A stretch of DNA of 64,000 nt from Mesorhizobium sp. WSM2240 (GCF_040438645.1 NZ_CP159253.1:4826501-4890500), one strand, 5' to 3'; shown: positions 1 to 9,612, counted from the stretch's first letter. Numbers and translations: made by a program. Notes: a model not told the origin generated them from the sequence alone.

Positions 1-151
1 GGCCGATGCACCTCCCTCGATGCACGGCGGGACGCCGCCACCGGGCGTGCCCGTGACCTCACCACGTTGGATTCGATTGGTATAACTGTCAAATGCGTTG
101 TATGCGCAATGACATGCTGCTTTTGATATACCAGCCGGAGGAGAGGCGGAA

Positions 152-1141
152 ATGGCGAACGATGCGACCGGGTCGCTCATGGCCGTGCGGAATGCTGCCC
201 TGTCCGAAGAGGGCGACAGGCTGCTGCGAAGCGGCCTCAAGCTCCAGCATATGCGCATGATCGTGGCGCTCGACGAGCATGGCCAGATCAGCGCCGCAGC
301 CCATGTGCTCAACATCTCGCAGCCCGCCGCCTCGCGTATGATCGCGGAGATGGAGGACATACTCGCCGTGCCGCTCTGCGAAAGACTGCCGCGTGGCGTC
401 CGGCTTACCCCCTACGGTAACGCATTAGCGCGGCGGGCTCGCGCGGTGCTGCTTGAAATGCGCGAGGTCGACCGAGAAATCTCCGACCTGAAATCCGGCA
501 AGGGCGGTTCGGTGTTCCTCGGCGCGGTCACCGCGCCCGCGATCGAGCTTGCGGTGCCGGCGATCCGTAAGGTCCGCGCGCTCTACCCCCGTATCGAGAT
601 CAATGTGCAGATCGAGACCAGCAATATATTGGCGCGCGAACTGCTCGCCTCGCGCCATGATTTCATCATCTCGCGCATTCCCGACGATTTGAACCCGCGC
701 CTGTTCGAAAGCCGCGTCATCGGCATCGAGAAGGCGTGCCTGATGGTGCGGCGCGGCCATCCGCTGGCGGGAGCGGCAAGCGTGCGCCTCGAGCAGATGA
801 CCAAGTACGAATGGGTGTTCCAGCCGAGCGGCTCGCTGCTTCGCCGGACCATCGAAAGCATCTTTATGGCCCACAATGTCGCATTGCCCGATCGCGTGCT
901 GAACACGAGCTCGGTGCTGCTCACCCTCATTATGATCGCGCAATCCGACGCCATCGCGCCGATAGCGCTTGAAGTGGCGAAATTCATCAAGAGCGACGAA
1001 GGCTTGAGCGGCGCCATCGAGATCCTGCCCGTCCCCTTCGAGATCAACGTCCAGCCCTACAGCATGATCCGAACGCGCAACCGGGCGCTCTCTGCTACGG
1101 CGCAATTGCTGTATGATTATATTTTGCGCGAGATTCGCTGA
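152..1141 (+). CDS. LysR-family transcriptional regulator
   Basis: A 329-residue protein with the LysR layout. It has an N-terminal winged helix-turn-helix at about residues 28-90, including the recognition stretch SAAAHVLNISQPAASRMIAEME. A LysR substrate-binding domain follows from about residue 115 to the end. It probably controls a catabolic or transport operon in response to a small effector; GbpR-type sugar regulators start with a similar N-terminus, but I cannot assign the effector. The start is favoured by a purine-rich GGAGGAGAGGCGGA directly upstream; a second ATG at 182 is possible. The usual divergent target gene would lie upstream of the window. The first 151 bases hold no gene I can support. 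Confidence 0.9.
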   Translation: MANDATGSLMAVRNAALSEEGDRLLRSGLKLQHMRMIVALDEHGQISAAAHVLNISQPAASRMIAEMEDILAVPLCERLPRGVRLTPYGNALARRARAVLLEMREVDREISDLKSGKGGSVFLGAVTAPAIELAVPAIRKVRALYPRIEINVQIETSNILARELLASRHDFIISRIPDDLNPRLFESRVIGIEKACLMVRRGHPLAGAASVRLEQMTKYEWVFQPSGSLLRRTIESIFMAHNVALPDRVLNTSSVLLTLIMIAQSDAIAPIALEVAKFIKSDEGLSGAIEILPVPFEINVQPYSMIRTRNRALSATAQLLYDYILREIR

Positions 1142-1153
1142 CCCGTTTAGCGG

Positions 1154-2581
1154 GTGGCCTCGCGTTCAGCGCCGGAATCCCGCATGCAAATCCAGCCGCC
1201 TCCCGAGTTTTTCGTGGCCACGACCGCGCCTCTGAATCTGGAACAGAGACGCCGCCTGAGGCTGGGGTCGCTCATGGCAAAAGCCGAGCGCGAAGGTGCC
1301 CGCCTGCAATTCTGGGCGCGCACAGCGGCACTGCTGGCGGTGGAGCTGTTCTTCGCCGTGTTCGCAAAATGGGATCCGGCGTCCGGCTTCATGTTCTCGG
1401 CCGTCTTCGTCTTCTTCCTGATCGGGCTCGTCCACTACCGACTCGTGAAGAAAGGCTACAGCCCGGTGTGGGTGGGCGCGGTCTTCGGCACGCTCGACAT
1501 GATTCTGCTGACGCTTCTGTTGGTCGGACCGAATCCCTTTGCCGAGATTGTCATGCCGCCGGCCATGAGTCTGCGGGAGGCCGGTTTCCAATATCTGCTG
1601 ATCTTCGTCTGTCTCGGCGCACTGACGCTTTCGCCGCGTCTGGCGGCTTGGCTCGGCCTGGCGGCGGCGATCTGCTGGACCGCGGCTGTCGTCTGGGTCA
1701 TCACGCGTCCGGGCACGATAATTGCGCTTATACAGGCCGAGAACATGCGGTTCGAAGAGCATGTGAGGCTCTACTTCAATCCGAATTTCGTCGACGTGAT
1801 CGATCAGCTCACGCATGTCGTGGTGATCCTGATTATCACCGGAATTCTCGCCACCGTCGTTTCGCGCTCGCGCAAGATGGCGGACGATTACACGACCGCC
1901 GAGCGCGCGCGTTCCAACCTCGCCCGCCATTTCTCGCCCAACGTGGTCGATGAACTGGCCTCGAACGACGAGCCGTTCGGCCCGGTTCGCCGTCAGGACG
2001 TCGCGGTACTGTTTGCCGACATCGTTGGCTTTACCGCCTATTCGGAGGACCACCCGGCCGAGCAGGTGTTCGAATTGCTGCGCACCTTCCACCGCCGCAT
2101 GGAACAGGTGGTGTTCGACCATGGCGGCACCGTCGACAATTACATCGGCGACTGCATCATGGCGACTTTCGGCGTCCCGGCTTCGGCTAGGGACGATGCC
2201 ACGCGTGCACTGCGCTGCGCCCGAGCCATGGCGGCGGCCGTGGAAGAGTGGAACGGCGAGCGCCGCGCCAGGGGCAGCGCGCCGGTCGATGTCCGCATCG
2301 GCTGCCAGTACGGCCCGGTGGTGCTCGGCGCTATCGGCAGCGAACGCAATCTCTCCTTCGCAGTGGTTGGCGACACCTGCAATGTGGCGAGCCGGCTGCA
2401 GACAATGTGCCGCGAACTCAATGCCGAGGTCTGCGTCGGCGCCGATCTCATCGAGGCGGTGAAGCGGGCGGGGGACGAAGACGCACTCGCCGGAATGGTC
2501 GAGCACGGCCCCATCCATGTCCGCGGCCGCGATCACGAGGTCGAGGTCTGGCTTTCACGGAAGCCGACAACGGCCAACTAG
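1154..2581 (+). CDS. Membrane-anchored class III adenylate/guanylate cyclase
   Basis: Up to 475 residues. The N-terminal half is hydrophobic, with about five or six membrane segments between residues 50 and 240. The C-terminal catalytic domain starts near residue 272 (VAVLFADIVGFTAYSE). Metal-binding aspartates are present in FADIVGFT and YIGDCIMATFG, and the transition-state Asn and Arg in NVASR. The usual adenine-selecting Lys just before the second metal Asp is Asn here (VDNYIGD), while the partner Asp in VVGDTCN is kept. It should make cAMP, or less likely cGMP, at the membrane. The first start is GTG at 1154; ATG 1184, with GGAA upstream, is an equally plausible start. It lies 12 bases after the LysR gene. 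Confidence 0.88.
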   Translation: MASRSAPESRMQIQPPPEFFVATTAPLNLEQRRRLRLGSLMAKAEREGARLQFWARTAALLAVELFFAVFAKWDPASGFMFSAVFVFFLIGLVHYRLVKKGYSPVWVGAVFGTLDMILLTLLLVGPNPFAEIVMPPAMSLREAGFQYLLIFVCLGALTLSPRLAAWLGLAAAICWTAAVVWVITRPGTIIALIQAENMRFEEHVRLYFNPNFVDVIDQLTHVVVILIITGILATVVSRSRKMADDYTTAERARSNLARHFSPNVVDELASNDEPFGPVRRQDVAVLFADIVGFTAYSEDHPAEQVFELLRTFHRRMEQVVFDHGGTVDNYIGDCIMATFGVPASARDDATRALRCARAMAAAVEEWNGERRARGSAPVDVRIGCQYGPVVLGAIGSERNLSFAVVGDTCNVASRLQTMCRELNAEVCVGADLIEAVKRAGDEDALAGMVEHGPIHVRGRDHEVEVWLSRKPTTAN

Positions 2582-2587
2582 ACCAAA

Positions 2588-3565
2588 CTAGTCGCGAGTT
2601 GCGCCACCGGAGAGAGATTGCCGAGCCGAATAGTCAATCCCGTTGGAGTTCCAGAAAAGACGCACAGCCCTACCAACCAGGTTCTCATATGGAACCAACC
2701 CAATATTGAAGCGGCTGTCTAGGGAATTGTCCCGGTTATCGCCGAGCATGAAGTAATGGCCTGCTGGTACGGTGAAGAGCCGGGTGTCGTCGCCAAGAGA
2801 CCTGTCCATGAGGTTTATGACCGCATATGAGACGCCATTTGGCAGGGTTTCCCGCTGCAATCTTGCGGAGTTTTCTCCAATTTCTACCGCTGTGTAGGGG
2901 CCGATCTCCTCAAGCAGAACAGGCACATCATCGATGCGGAGTACGCCGCCGATCATCTGAATTTTCTCGCCCGGAAGGCCGACGATCCTCTTGACGTAGT
3001 CGACGTTCAAATTCTGAGGGGATTTGAAAACGACAATATCGCCCCTCTCCGGCTCGTTGCCAAAGATGCGCCCTTGGATCGGCATTAGTCCGAAAGGCAC
3101 GCTGTAGCGGCTATAGCCGTATGCGGTTTTGGAGACGAAGAAGTGATCGCCCTCCAGGAGCGTCGGTTGCATGCTGCCGGCCGGTAACGAAAAGGGCTGA
3201 AACAGGAATGATCGAATGACAAACGCCACTCCCCAGGACAGAACGCCGGCTAAAAGAAGAACGAACAGCCCATGGGAATACCATCTGTTCGGCTTCGACC
3301 GCGCCGCCAGTGGAACGACGAGAAGTGACGATAGAATACCAGCGCCAATATTAAATAGTCCCGCGGCGGATTGGATATCCAAGTCCAGACCGGGGAGTAT
3401 CGGAAAGCCAAAATAGGACAGATACAGGCCTGCCAAGGTGATCGCTGCCAGGCTGATAACGGCCAGTAGGCCCCGCCCAATCCACAGAAATCCGCCAAAT
3501 GGACCGGCAAAAAACGAGACATGCGCGGTTGTCCACCACGACCGTGACTTTGTTCCATCCGGCAT
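2588..3565 (-). CDS. lepB: Signal peptidase I, atypical long form
   Basis: Membrane serine protease that removes signal peptides from exported proteins. The S26 domain holds the catalytic Ser131 in PAGSMQPTLLEGDHF and the general base Lys192 in DYVKRIVGLPGE. The C-terminal box is FMLGDNRDNSLDSR. At 325 residues it is longer than the usual rhizobial LepB (about 250) because about 115 N-terminal residues form three or four extra hydrophobic segments. This suggests a second, accessory signal peptidase. The start has GGGGG eight bases upstream. It faces the cyclase gene tail to tail with six bases between them. The housekeeping lepB, normally next to rnc, is not in this window. Confidence 0.92.
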   Translation of the reverse strand: MPDGTKSRSWWTTAHVSFFAGPFGGFLWIGRGLLAVISLAAITLAGLYLSYFGFPILPGLDLDIQSAAGLFNIGAGILSSLLVVPLAARSKPNRWYSHGLFVLLLAGVLSWGVAFVIRSFLFQPFSLPAGSMQPTLLEGDHFFVSKTAYGYSRYSVPFGLMPIQGRIFGNEPERGDIVVFKSPQNLNVDYVKRIVGLPGEKIQMIGGVLRIDDVPVLLEEIGPYTAVEIGENSARLQRETLPNGVSYAVINLMDRSLGDDTRLFTVPAGHYFMLGDNRDNSLDSRFNIGLVPYENLVGRAVRLFWNSNGIDYSARQSLSGGATRD

Positions 3566-3612
3566 TCGTCAAACCCCCGCGCATCAGGAACCAAGTTCTT
3601 TCACCGGCCCAA

Positions 3613-3636
3613 CAAAAAAGCGAGGCCCAGCCTCGC
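3613..3636 (-). terminator. Rho-independent terminator after rsmB
   Basis: Read on the minus strand, a perfect 7-bp stem (GCGAGGC / GCCTCGC) with a three-base loop is followed directly by six T. It lies about 90 bases beyond the rsmB stop and before the lepB start, so it should end the htpX-rsmB transcript. It closely resembles the terminator after atpC at 27478-27502. Confidence 0.88.
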
Positions 3637-3723
3637 TCTTTTCCCACAAGCCCTGGCCAGGAAATGCATGGTGGGGAGCCAGTGGTGAATCATCGGAACC
3701 CCTCGACTCCGATGTTCGATGCG

Positions 3724-5118
3724 TTAGCCAACGCGGCGCAGGCGCGCGGCGAAGAAGCCGTCCATGCCCGAAATGGCGGGGTCGCCGAGCGCCATGTCGG
3801 CGGGAGTGGTGCGGAGCGCGCCATCAGGAGTCAGATACTGGCCAAGAACGGGAAACTCGCTGGGCAGTATGGGATCGGCGGCGACGCCGGGCTGCGCTTC
3901 GAGGAATGCGGCGAGAAGCGCCTCGCCCTCCAGCGGATCGAGCGAGCAATTGGAGAACACGATGCGGCCGCCGGGCTTCACGAAGCCGATCGCCCGTTCG
4001 AGCATGCGGCGCTGCAGGTCCGCGAGCTTTTCGATGTCGGCCGGCGACTTTGTCCATAGCACATCCGGATGGTGGCGCACCGTGCCGGTCGAGGAGCACG
4101 GCGCGTCGAGCAGCACGGCGTCGAAAAGCCGTTCCGGCTTGAATTGCAGGATATCTGCCTGGATAGTCGTTGCGGCCAGACCGAGACGCTGGAGATTTGA
4201 TTCGAGTCGGGCGAGGCGGTTCTTCGAGCTGTCGATGGCGGTGACATGCGCGCCCGCGGCCGCAAGTTGCGCGGTCTTGCCGCCGGGCGCGGCACAGAGG
4301 TCGGCGACGCGCAAGCCGGCGATATTGCCGAACAGACGGGCCGGCAGGCTCGCGGCGGCATCCTGAACCCACCATGCGCCCTCGGAAAAGCCGGGCAGTT
4401 CGGCGACCGGCGCTGCAAGCCGGGCAACACGAACCGAGCCGGTGGGCAGGACGACGCCGCCGAACTCGGCAGCCCAGCGTTCAGGATCGGATTTGACGGT
4501 GAAGTCGACCGGCGCCTCAACGCGGTGCGCGGCGAGGATTTTCTTCGTGGTGTCGGCACCATAGGCGGAAGCGAGCCGGCTGCGGAACCATTCAGGCGCG
4601 TCCTGCGTGTCGGCCAGCATGGCCGGCAGTTCCGAAGCCTTGCCGCGCGCTAGCGAGCGGAGCACGCCGTTGACCAGTCCGGAAAAGCGCGCGGTGCGCG
4701 GATCGGACTTGGCGTGGGTGACAGCGAGGTCGACCGCGGCGCTGTCGGGAATGTCGAGGAACAGGATTTGGGCGGCGGCCACATGTAACAGGTGCGAGAG
4801 CGCCGTGGCGTTGGCGGGCAGCGGCTTTTCCAGCCGGGCCGAGATGAGATTGTCGATGGTACGGCGAAAGCGCAGCGCCGTCACGAGGATCGCCCGCACC
4901 AGCGCCCGGTCGCGCATATCGAGCGCTCTGTATTGCGGATGGCCGTGTTCATGGTCAGTCAGCCCGTCGGCCGAAGTCTTCGCATCGACGACGGCTGCGA
5001 GCAGCTTGGCCGCCGCCTTACGCGCGGCGAGGCCCGGGACGTTCGGATCGCGGGCTGGTGCTGCTCTTTCGGGCGATCTGCGGCTGCGGTGCAGGCTTTT
5101 CTCAGCCGTCACGACCAC
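3724..5118 (-). CDS. rsmB: 16S rRNA (cytosine-C5) methyltransferase RsmB
   Basis: Methylates C967 of 16S rRNA with S-adenosylmethionine. The first ~150 residues form a NusB-like RNA-binding domain. The Rossmann methyltransferase follows, with [15 protein letters not shown] for cofactor binding, the DAPCSSTG motif holding one conserved Cys, and [11 protein letters not shown] holding the catalytic Cys of the m5C family. Length 464 fits. The gene overlaps the end of htpX. GTG 5118 is the outer start, but GTG 5112 shares four bases with the htpX stop (GTGA), the usual coupled arrangement, and may be the real one. The pair is co-transcribed and ends at the hairpin at 3613-3636. Confidence 0.93.
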   Translation of the reverse strand: MVVTAEKSLHRSRRSPERAAPARDPNVPGLAARKAAAKLLAAVVDAKTSADGLTDHEHGHPQYRALDMRDRALVRAILVTALRFRRTIDNLISARLEKPLPANATALSHLLHVAAAQILFLDIPDSAAVDLAVTHAKSDPRTARFSGLVNGVLRSLARGKASELPAMLADTQDAPEWFRSRLASAYGADTTKKILAAHRVEAPVDFTVKSDPERWAAEFGGVVLPTGSVRVARLAAPVAELPGFSEGAWWVQDAAASLPARLFGNIAGLRVADLCAAPGGKTAQLAAAGAHVTAIDSSKNRLARLESNLQRLGLAATTIQADILQFKPERLFDAVLLDAPCSSTGTVRHHPDVLWTKSPADIEKLADLQRRMLERAIGFVKPGGRIVFSNCSLDPLEGEALLAAFLEAQPGVAADPILPSEFPVLGQYLTPDGALRTTPADMALGDPAISGMDGFFAARLRRVG

Positions 5119-6101
5119 GGGCCCTTCGGCCCGGTCGGGTTGCGGCCCCAGGGATTGGCCTTCGGAGCTTCAGCTTTCGGCTCGGCCGGGCGTTCCGCCG
5201 CTGGCGCGCCCCAAGGCTGCTGCTCGTGGCGAGTCTGAGGGCCGCCGCCCGCTTGCGACATAGCTTGGAGCGCGGCGATGCGATTCTCGGTGTTGGGGTG
5301 GGTCGAGAAGAGATTGTCCATGCGCTCGCCGGAAAGAGGATTGATGATGAAAAGATGTGCCGTGGCCGGGTTGCGTTCGGCATCCGGATTGTGGATGCGT
5401 TCGGCGTTGCGGGCGATCTTGTCAAGGGCGGATGCGAGCCAGAGCGGGTTGCCGCAGATCTCGGCGCCGCGGCGGTCGGCGGAATATTCGCGGGTACGGC
5501 TGATCGCCATCTGCACCAGAGCTGCAGCCAGGGGCGCGACGATCATGGCCACAAGTATGCCGACAATGCCGAGCGGGTTGTTGCTGTCGCGGTTGCCGCC
5601 GAAGAAGAAGGCGAAGTTGCCGAGCATGGAGATGGCGCCGGCAAGGGTCGCGGTGATCGTCATGGTCAGCGTGTCGCGGTTCTGCACGTGGGCCAGCTCG
5701 TGCGCCATGACGGCGGCGACTTCTTCATAGGAAAGGCACTGCAGCAGGCCGGTTGTGGCAGCCACGGCGGCATTTTGCGGGTTGCGGCCGGTGGCGAAGG
5801 CGTTGGGCTGCGGATTGTCGATCAGGTAGACCTTCGGCATAGGCAGCCCGGCGCTCGCGGCTAGGTCGCGCACGATACCGTAATATTCGGGCGCGTTGCG
5901 TTCGTCGACCTCGACGGCGTGATGCATCCTGAGCACCATCTTGTCGGCGTTCCAGTAGCTGAAGAGGTTCATGCCCGCGGCGATGAGGAAGGCGATCATC
6001 ATGCCGCCGCCGCCGCCAATCAGGTAGCCGACGCCCATGAAGAGCGCGGTCATGAAGGCCAGAAGCATCGCGGTGCGTATCATGTTCATCGTCGACTCCA
6101 T
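5109..6101 (-). CDS. htpX: Membrane zinc metalloprotease HtpX
   Basis: Inner-membrane M48 peptidase for quality control of misfolded membrane proteins, partly redundant with FtsH, which is at 58.7 kb here. Two N-terminal hydrophobic segments are followed by the zinc motif HELAH at residues 134-138, further hydrophobic segments near residues 150-200, and the third ligand region around [14 protein letters not shown]. The outer ATG at 6101 gives 330 residues. The ATG four codons later (6089, MNMIRTAM) has a GGAG just upstream and matches the family start better, so the protein is probably 326 residues. Its stop overlaps the rsmB start. Confidence 0.94.
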   Translation of the reverse strand: MESTMNMIRTAMLLAFMTALFMGVGYLIGGGGGMMIAFLIAAGMNLFSYWNADKMVLRMHHAVEVDERNAPEYYGIVRDLAASAGLPMPKVYLIDNPQPNAFATGRNPQNAAVAATTGLLQCLSYEEVAAVMAHELAHVQNRDTLTMTITATLAGAISMLGNFAFFFGGNRDSNNPLGIVGILVAMIVAPLAAALVQMAISRTREYSADRRGAEICGNPLWLASALDKIARNAERIHNPDAERNPATAHLFIINPLSGERMDNLFSTHPNTENRIAALQAMSQAGGGPQTRHEQQPWGAPAAERPAEPKAEAPKANPWGRNPTGPKGPWS

Positions 6102-6201
6102 GATGGCCGGCTGCTCAGGGAAAAGGCTCGAACCGCAGCGTCGGTCCGACTATATGATGGTAAACCAACCGCCCAGTTTCAATCATCTTCCAGGAGCGTC
6201 G

Positions 6202-6432
6202 ATGTCCGATAGCAATCCGAACAAGCCCGGCGACCCCCCCGTCCAGCAGGGCCTAACGGCTACAAAGCGCATCAGTTCGGCGGCGGAACGCGCGCTCAAG
6301 GAGGCGGAAGCTCGGCGCAAGGCTTACCGCGACCGCGAAGCGGCCCTGCCCAAGGAGATCGGCGGGCGTGGAGGCCATGAGCCGGGACGCTATGGCGATT
6401 GGGAAATAAAAGGCCTGACCAGCGATTTTTGA
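6202..6432 (+). CDS. DUF1674 protein, SDHAF4-like succinate dehydrogenase assembly factor
   Basis: A 76-residue protein with a charged, low-complexity N-terminus and the conserved C-terminal block KEIGGRGGHEPGRYGDWEIKG ending in SDF, which defines the DUF1674/SDHAF4 family. In mitochondria, members help the flavoprotein subunit of succinate dehydrogenase assemble; a similar role here is inferred. The ATG at 6202 is chosen because GGAG lies six bases upstream and the conserved protein begins there. It is divergent from htpX, with about 100 bases between them for two promoters. The bacterial homologue is not linked to sdh genes in this window. Confidence 0.87.
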   Translation: MSDSNPNKPGDPPVQQGLTATKRISSAAERALKEAEARRKAYRDREAALPKEIGGRGGHEPGRYGDWEIKGLTSDF

Positions 6433-6556
6433 GGCTGCATCGACCCCCTGGCGGGCGCTTCTCCCGACCGTACCGACCCGAAGCATTAGCGGAACAAGAA
6501 ATGGGGCAACGCGTTGAGCGCCGAACGTCCTTTCTCCTCTGCGCGGGGTTACACAG

Positions 6557-7426
6557 ATGCTCATCAGGCTCGGCTACGAAATCGCTATCGAATGCCCCCA
6601 GCCGACGCCAGTCATCTCGGTATTGGAAATCCATAAGGACCGCCAGAAGGACATAAAGCGGCAGACCCGCGTGCTGACCTCGCCGTCGACGCCGAGCCAT
6701 GTCTACGAGGATCGCTACGGCAACAGCTGCCGCCGCTTCCTGGCCCCGGCGGGTGGCTTTCGCATTCTCTATGATGCGGTGATCGAGGACAGCGGCGAGC
6801 CCGACGAGACCAACCTGCTGGCCGGCGAGACGCCCATCGAGGAACTTCCGGACGACGTGATCGGCTACCTGCTCGGCAGCCGCTATTGCGAGACCGACCA
6901 TCTGGGCAATCTCGCGTGGAACCTGTTCGGCCAGACCCCGAGGGGTTGGGCGCGGGTGCAGGCGATCGTCGATTACGTGCACGACCGGCTGTCCTTCGGC
7001 TACGGCTATGCGCGATGCACGCGTACGGCCGCCCAGGCGCATGAGGAACGTGTCGGCGTCTGCCGCGATTTCGCGCATCTGGCGATCACGCTCTGCCGCT
7101 GCATGAATATTCCCGCCCGCTACGTGAACGGCTATCTCGGTGACATCGGCGTGCCGCCGGACCCGGCGCCGATGGATTTCAATGCCTGGTTCGAGGCGTT
7201 CCTCGGCGGCAAATGGTACGCGTTCGACGCCCGTCACAACATGCCGCGCATCGGCCGCGTGGTGGTGGCGCGCGGCCGCGACGCAACCGACGTACCGCTG
7301 CTGCACAGTTTCGGACCGCACAGCCTGACCACGTTCAAGGTCTGGACCTACGAGCAGGAGAGCCACCCGGCCAAGCCGCCTTATCACGGCGTCGACCGCA
7401 CTGTCGGCGCGCATATGATCGCCTGA
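6557..7426 (+). CDS. Transglutaminase-like cysteine protease family protein
   Basis: A 289-residue cytoplasmic protein without a signal peptide. The N-terminal beta-rich domain of bacterial transglutaminase-like proteins covers about residues 1-90, and the papain-fold core about residues 130-230. The nucleophile is Cys169 (ERVGVCRDFAHL) and the acidic residue is Asp224 (WYAFDARHN). The position usually taken by the catalytic His before AWFE is Asn209 here (PMDFNAWFEAF), so activity may differ from classical members. No partner gene for this family (often an alpha-E or circularly permuted ATP-grasp protein) is next to it. The substrate is unknown. Confidence 0.86.
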   Translation: MLIRLGYEIAIECPQPTPVISVLEIHKDRQKDIKRQTRVLTSPSTPSHVYEDRYGNSCRRFLAPAGGFRILYDAVIEDSGEPDETNLLAGETPIEELPDDVIGYLLGSRYCETDHLGNLAWNLFGQTPRGWARVQAIVDYVHDRLSFGYGYARCTRTAAQAHEERVGVCRDFAHLAITLCRCMNIPARYVNGYLGDIGVPPDPAPMDFNAWFEAFLGGKWYAFDARHNMPRIGRVVVARGRDATDVPLLHSFGPHSLTTFKVWTYEQESHPAKPPYHGVDRTVGAHMIA

Positions 7427-7477
7427 TCCTCCGCTAGGCATTGCATTGTTCCCGAAAATAGGAATAAATGCCTTGCT

Positions 7478-7945
7478 ATGGATTCGCCGACGCCATTCCC
7501 ATCTCTGACGCGGTTCTTACGGGCCATGCTCGCTGCTGCATCCCTCCTTTCGCCCGCTGCTCCGGCCGAAGCCGCCAAACGCTTCAAGGGTCCGGTCGAA
7601 GCCACCGTCATCGAGATCATCGACGGCGACACGTTCCTTGCCGAGGCGCATGTCTGGCCGGGGCACTCGGTGCGCGTGAACATCCGTGTGCGGGGCATAG
7701 ACGCGCCCGAGATGAAGAGCCGTTGCCAGCGCGAGCGCCTCGCCGCCCTTCACGCACGCGCTGTTCTGGCGGAACTGCTGGGAGACGGCGCTGTGTCAAT
7801 CTCCAACATCGGCGGGGCGAAATATTACGGCCGCGTGCTGGCGGATGTTGCGACACCGGACGGTTCCGCCGTCTCCGAGATCATGCTCGAACGTGACATC
7901 GTGCGCCCGTACCGGGGCGGCAAGCGGCGAAGCTGGTGCGGCTGA
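7478..7945 (+). CDS. Secreted thermonuclease-family (SNase-like) protein
   Basis: A 155-residue protein. The N-terminus has a basic segment, a hydrophobic run and a likely cleavage site near AEAA at about residue 32, so it should be exported. The staphylococcal-nuclease-like fold follows, with VIEIIDGDTF, the RVRGIDAPE loop carrying the catalytic Arg and Glu, and YYGRVLADV. Members cut nucleic acids or, in some cases, only bind them. No strong ribosome-binding site sits at the usual distance from ATG 7478; an AGGAA lies about 14 bases upstream, so the exact start is uncertain. Only about 50 bases separate it from the upstream gene. Confidence 0.84.
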   Translation: MDSPTPFPSLTRFLRAMLAAASLLSPAAPAEAAKRFKGPVEATVIEIIDGDTFLAEAHVWPGHSVRVNIRVRGIDAPEMKSRCQRERLAALHARAVLAELLGDGAVSISNIGGAKYYGRVLADVATPDGSAVSEIMLERDIVRPYRGGKRRSWCG

Positions 7946-8204
7946 TCCAGTATGGCACAGGATGCCGTCCCGCTGTGGCACATGTCTTCCGGTGTGTTTC
8001 CGCGTCCGTCTCGCAAGGCGGCACCAGGACGAAACCCCAAGCTTAACGTTAACCTCCGGTTTACCACCTCGACCGGAAAAGCGCGGTGAAAACAATCGAT
8101 TAGTCCCCGCGATCGATGATGTTCGGGTCGCACAAGGTTCCCGGCCGGATTCCTGCACTGTGTTGGGCCAAGCGGCTTATCCGCTGAGCGTGGAGGCAGG
8201 AACG

Positions 8205-9563
8205 ATGCGGATCCTCAAAAAAACGAAACAGCTTGCCGGCGATCTGGCCAACGACCGAAGCGGCAATTTCGCGGTGCTTACGGGTGTGATCGCCTCGATG
8301 CTGATGCTGTCGGTGGGCTATGGCGTCAACGTCGCGCAGTCCTATCAGCTCAAATCCAGCCTGCGCAACGCACTCGATTCGGCGGTGACCTCGACGGCGC
8401 GCGACCTCACGACTGGCGCTATCGAAGAAGAAGACGCGCGCAAGGTGGTAGAGGCGTTCCTCCACGCCAACGGCGACGCCAAATTCGCTACGACGGACCA
8501 ATTCGTGCTGGACAAACTGGTGATCGACCGCACAGCGAAAACAATCGAAGCGACGGCTTACGCCAATGTGAACCTGGCGTTTCCGCTCTTTTCGACCAAG
8601 GATCCCCGTGTTTCGATCAGCTCGGCCGCCGTCTATTCCGACAGGGCGATCGAAGTGGCGATGATGCTGGATGTGACGGGCTCGATGGAGGGCCAAAAGA
8701 TCAAGGATCTGAAAACGGCAGCGGAGAACGCCGTCGACGCGTTCCTTGCCGGTCAGGACCCGAAGAAGCCGCGGGTCCGAGTGGCTATCGTGCCCTATGC
8801 CAATTCAGTCAATGCCGGCAGCCTGGCCAGCACCAGCGTCTTTGTCGAGCGCAAAGCCTCCGATCGCAAGCAGGCGCCCGGGTCGGATGACCCGATCGCC
8901 GTTTCCGGTGGGTCTCGTCCGGACAATTGCGCGACCGAGCGCAAAGGCGCCGAGCAGTACACGGATGCGGGTCCGGATGTCGCGATGGTCAACCGGGATT
9001 TGCTTCTGACTGAGTTTTCCGAGCGCACCCGAACCCGCGCCTGCCCGTCAGCGGCGCTGGCTCCGCTGACAGCCAACGCGGATGCGCTCAAATCCACGAT
9101 CAAGAGCTTCGTGGCCGAGGGCGGCACTGCCGGTCATATCGGCATCCAGTGGGCGTGGTATTTGCTTTCGGAAAGGTGGTCGGGCGTTCTCGAAAAAAGC
9201 GCGCAACCGGCGAAGTTCGACCCCAAGAAGGTTGCCAAATACGCCATCCTCATGACCGACGGCGAATTTAACCTGTCTTACTTCGACGTAAACGAATCGT
9301 CGAAGGTCTACAACGACGCGGGTAAGGAACCGACCCGAACCGCTGCGAAAAAGCTCTGCGCGGCCATGCGTGCGCAGAAGATCGAAATCTTCAGCGTGGG
9401 CTTCAAGCTCGAAAACAGCTACGCAAAAGACGTAATGAAGGATTGCGCCACCCCCGATAGCGGCAGCGTCAAGCACTACTACCAGACTTCGACTGGCGCC
9501 GAACTCGACGCCGCGTTCAAGGAGATCGCGCGCAACATCGAAAGGCTGGCGTTGACCAAGTAG
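8205..9563 (+). CDS. TadG-like pilus assembly protein with VWA domain
   Basis: A 452-residue protein. A short cytoplasmic N-terminus is followed by one membrane segment at about residues 22-42 inside the TadE/TadG-type region (DRSGNFAVLTGVIAS). A von Willebrand A domain then shows the metal-ion motif DVTGSM at residues 156-161. TadG-type proteins are envelope components linked to Flp/Tad pili. Here the gene is solitary; no cpa/tad cluster lies in the window. The start is supported by GGAGGCAGG five bases upstream. A TTAA-N7-TTTA sequence at 8049-8063, one base from a CtrA box, lies about 140 bases upstream. Transcription ends at the hairpin at 9580-9612. Confidence 0.86.
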   Translation: MRILKKTKQLAGDLANDRSGNFAVLTGVIASMLMLSVGYGVNVAQSYQLKSSLRNALDSAVTSTARDLTTGAIEEEDARKVVEAFLHANGDAKFATTDQFVLDKLVIDRTAKTIEATAYANVNLAFPLFSTKDPRVSISSAAVYSDRAIEVAMMLDVTGSMEGQKIKDLKTAAENAVDAFLAGQDPKKPRVRVAIVPYANSVNAGSLASTSVFVERKASDRKQAPGSDDPIAVSGGSRPDNCATERKGAEQYTDAGPDVAMVNRDLLLTEFSERTRTRACPSAALAPLTANADALKSTIKSFVAEGGTAGHIGIQWAWYLLSERWSGVLEKSAQPAKFDPKKVAKYAILMTDGEFNLSYFDVNESSKVYNDAGKEPTRTAAKKLCAAMRAQKIEIFSVGFKLENSYAKDVMKDCATPDSGSVKHYYQTSTGAELDAAFKEIARNIERLALTK

Positions 9564-9579
9564 GAACCAACAAAAGGAA

Positions 9580-9612
9580 AAGGCCGCCGCTTCTCTCGAA
9601 GCAGGCGGCCTT
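9580..9612 (+). terminator. Terminator after the TadG-like gene
   Basis: A long hairpin: AAGGCCGCC-GCTTC pairs with GAAGC-GGCGGCCTT, 14 base pairs with one bulged A and a TCTC loop. It begins 17 bases past the stop codon and is followed by a weak T-rich stretch (CCGTGTTT). The flanking AAAAGGA would give T residues on the other strand too, so it may work in both directions. Confidence 0.8.
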
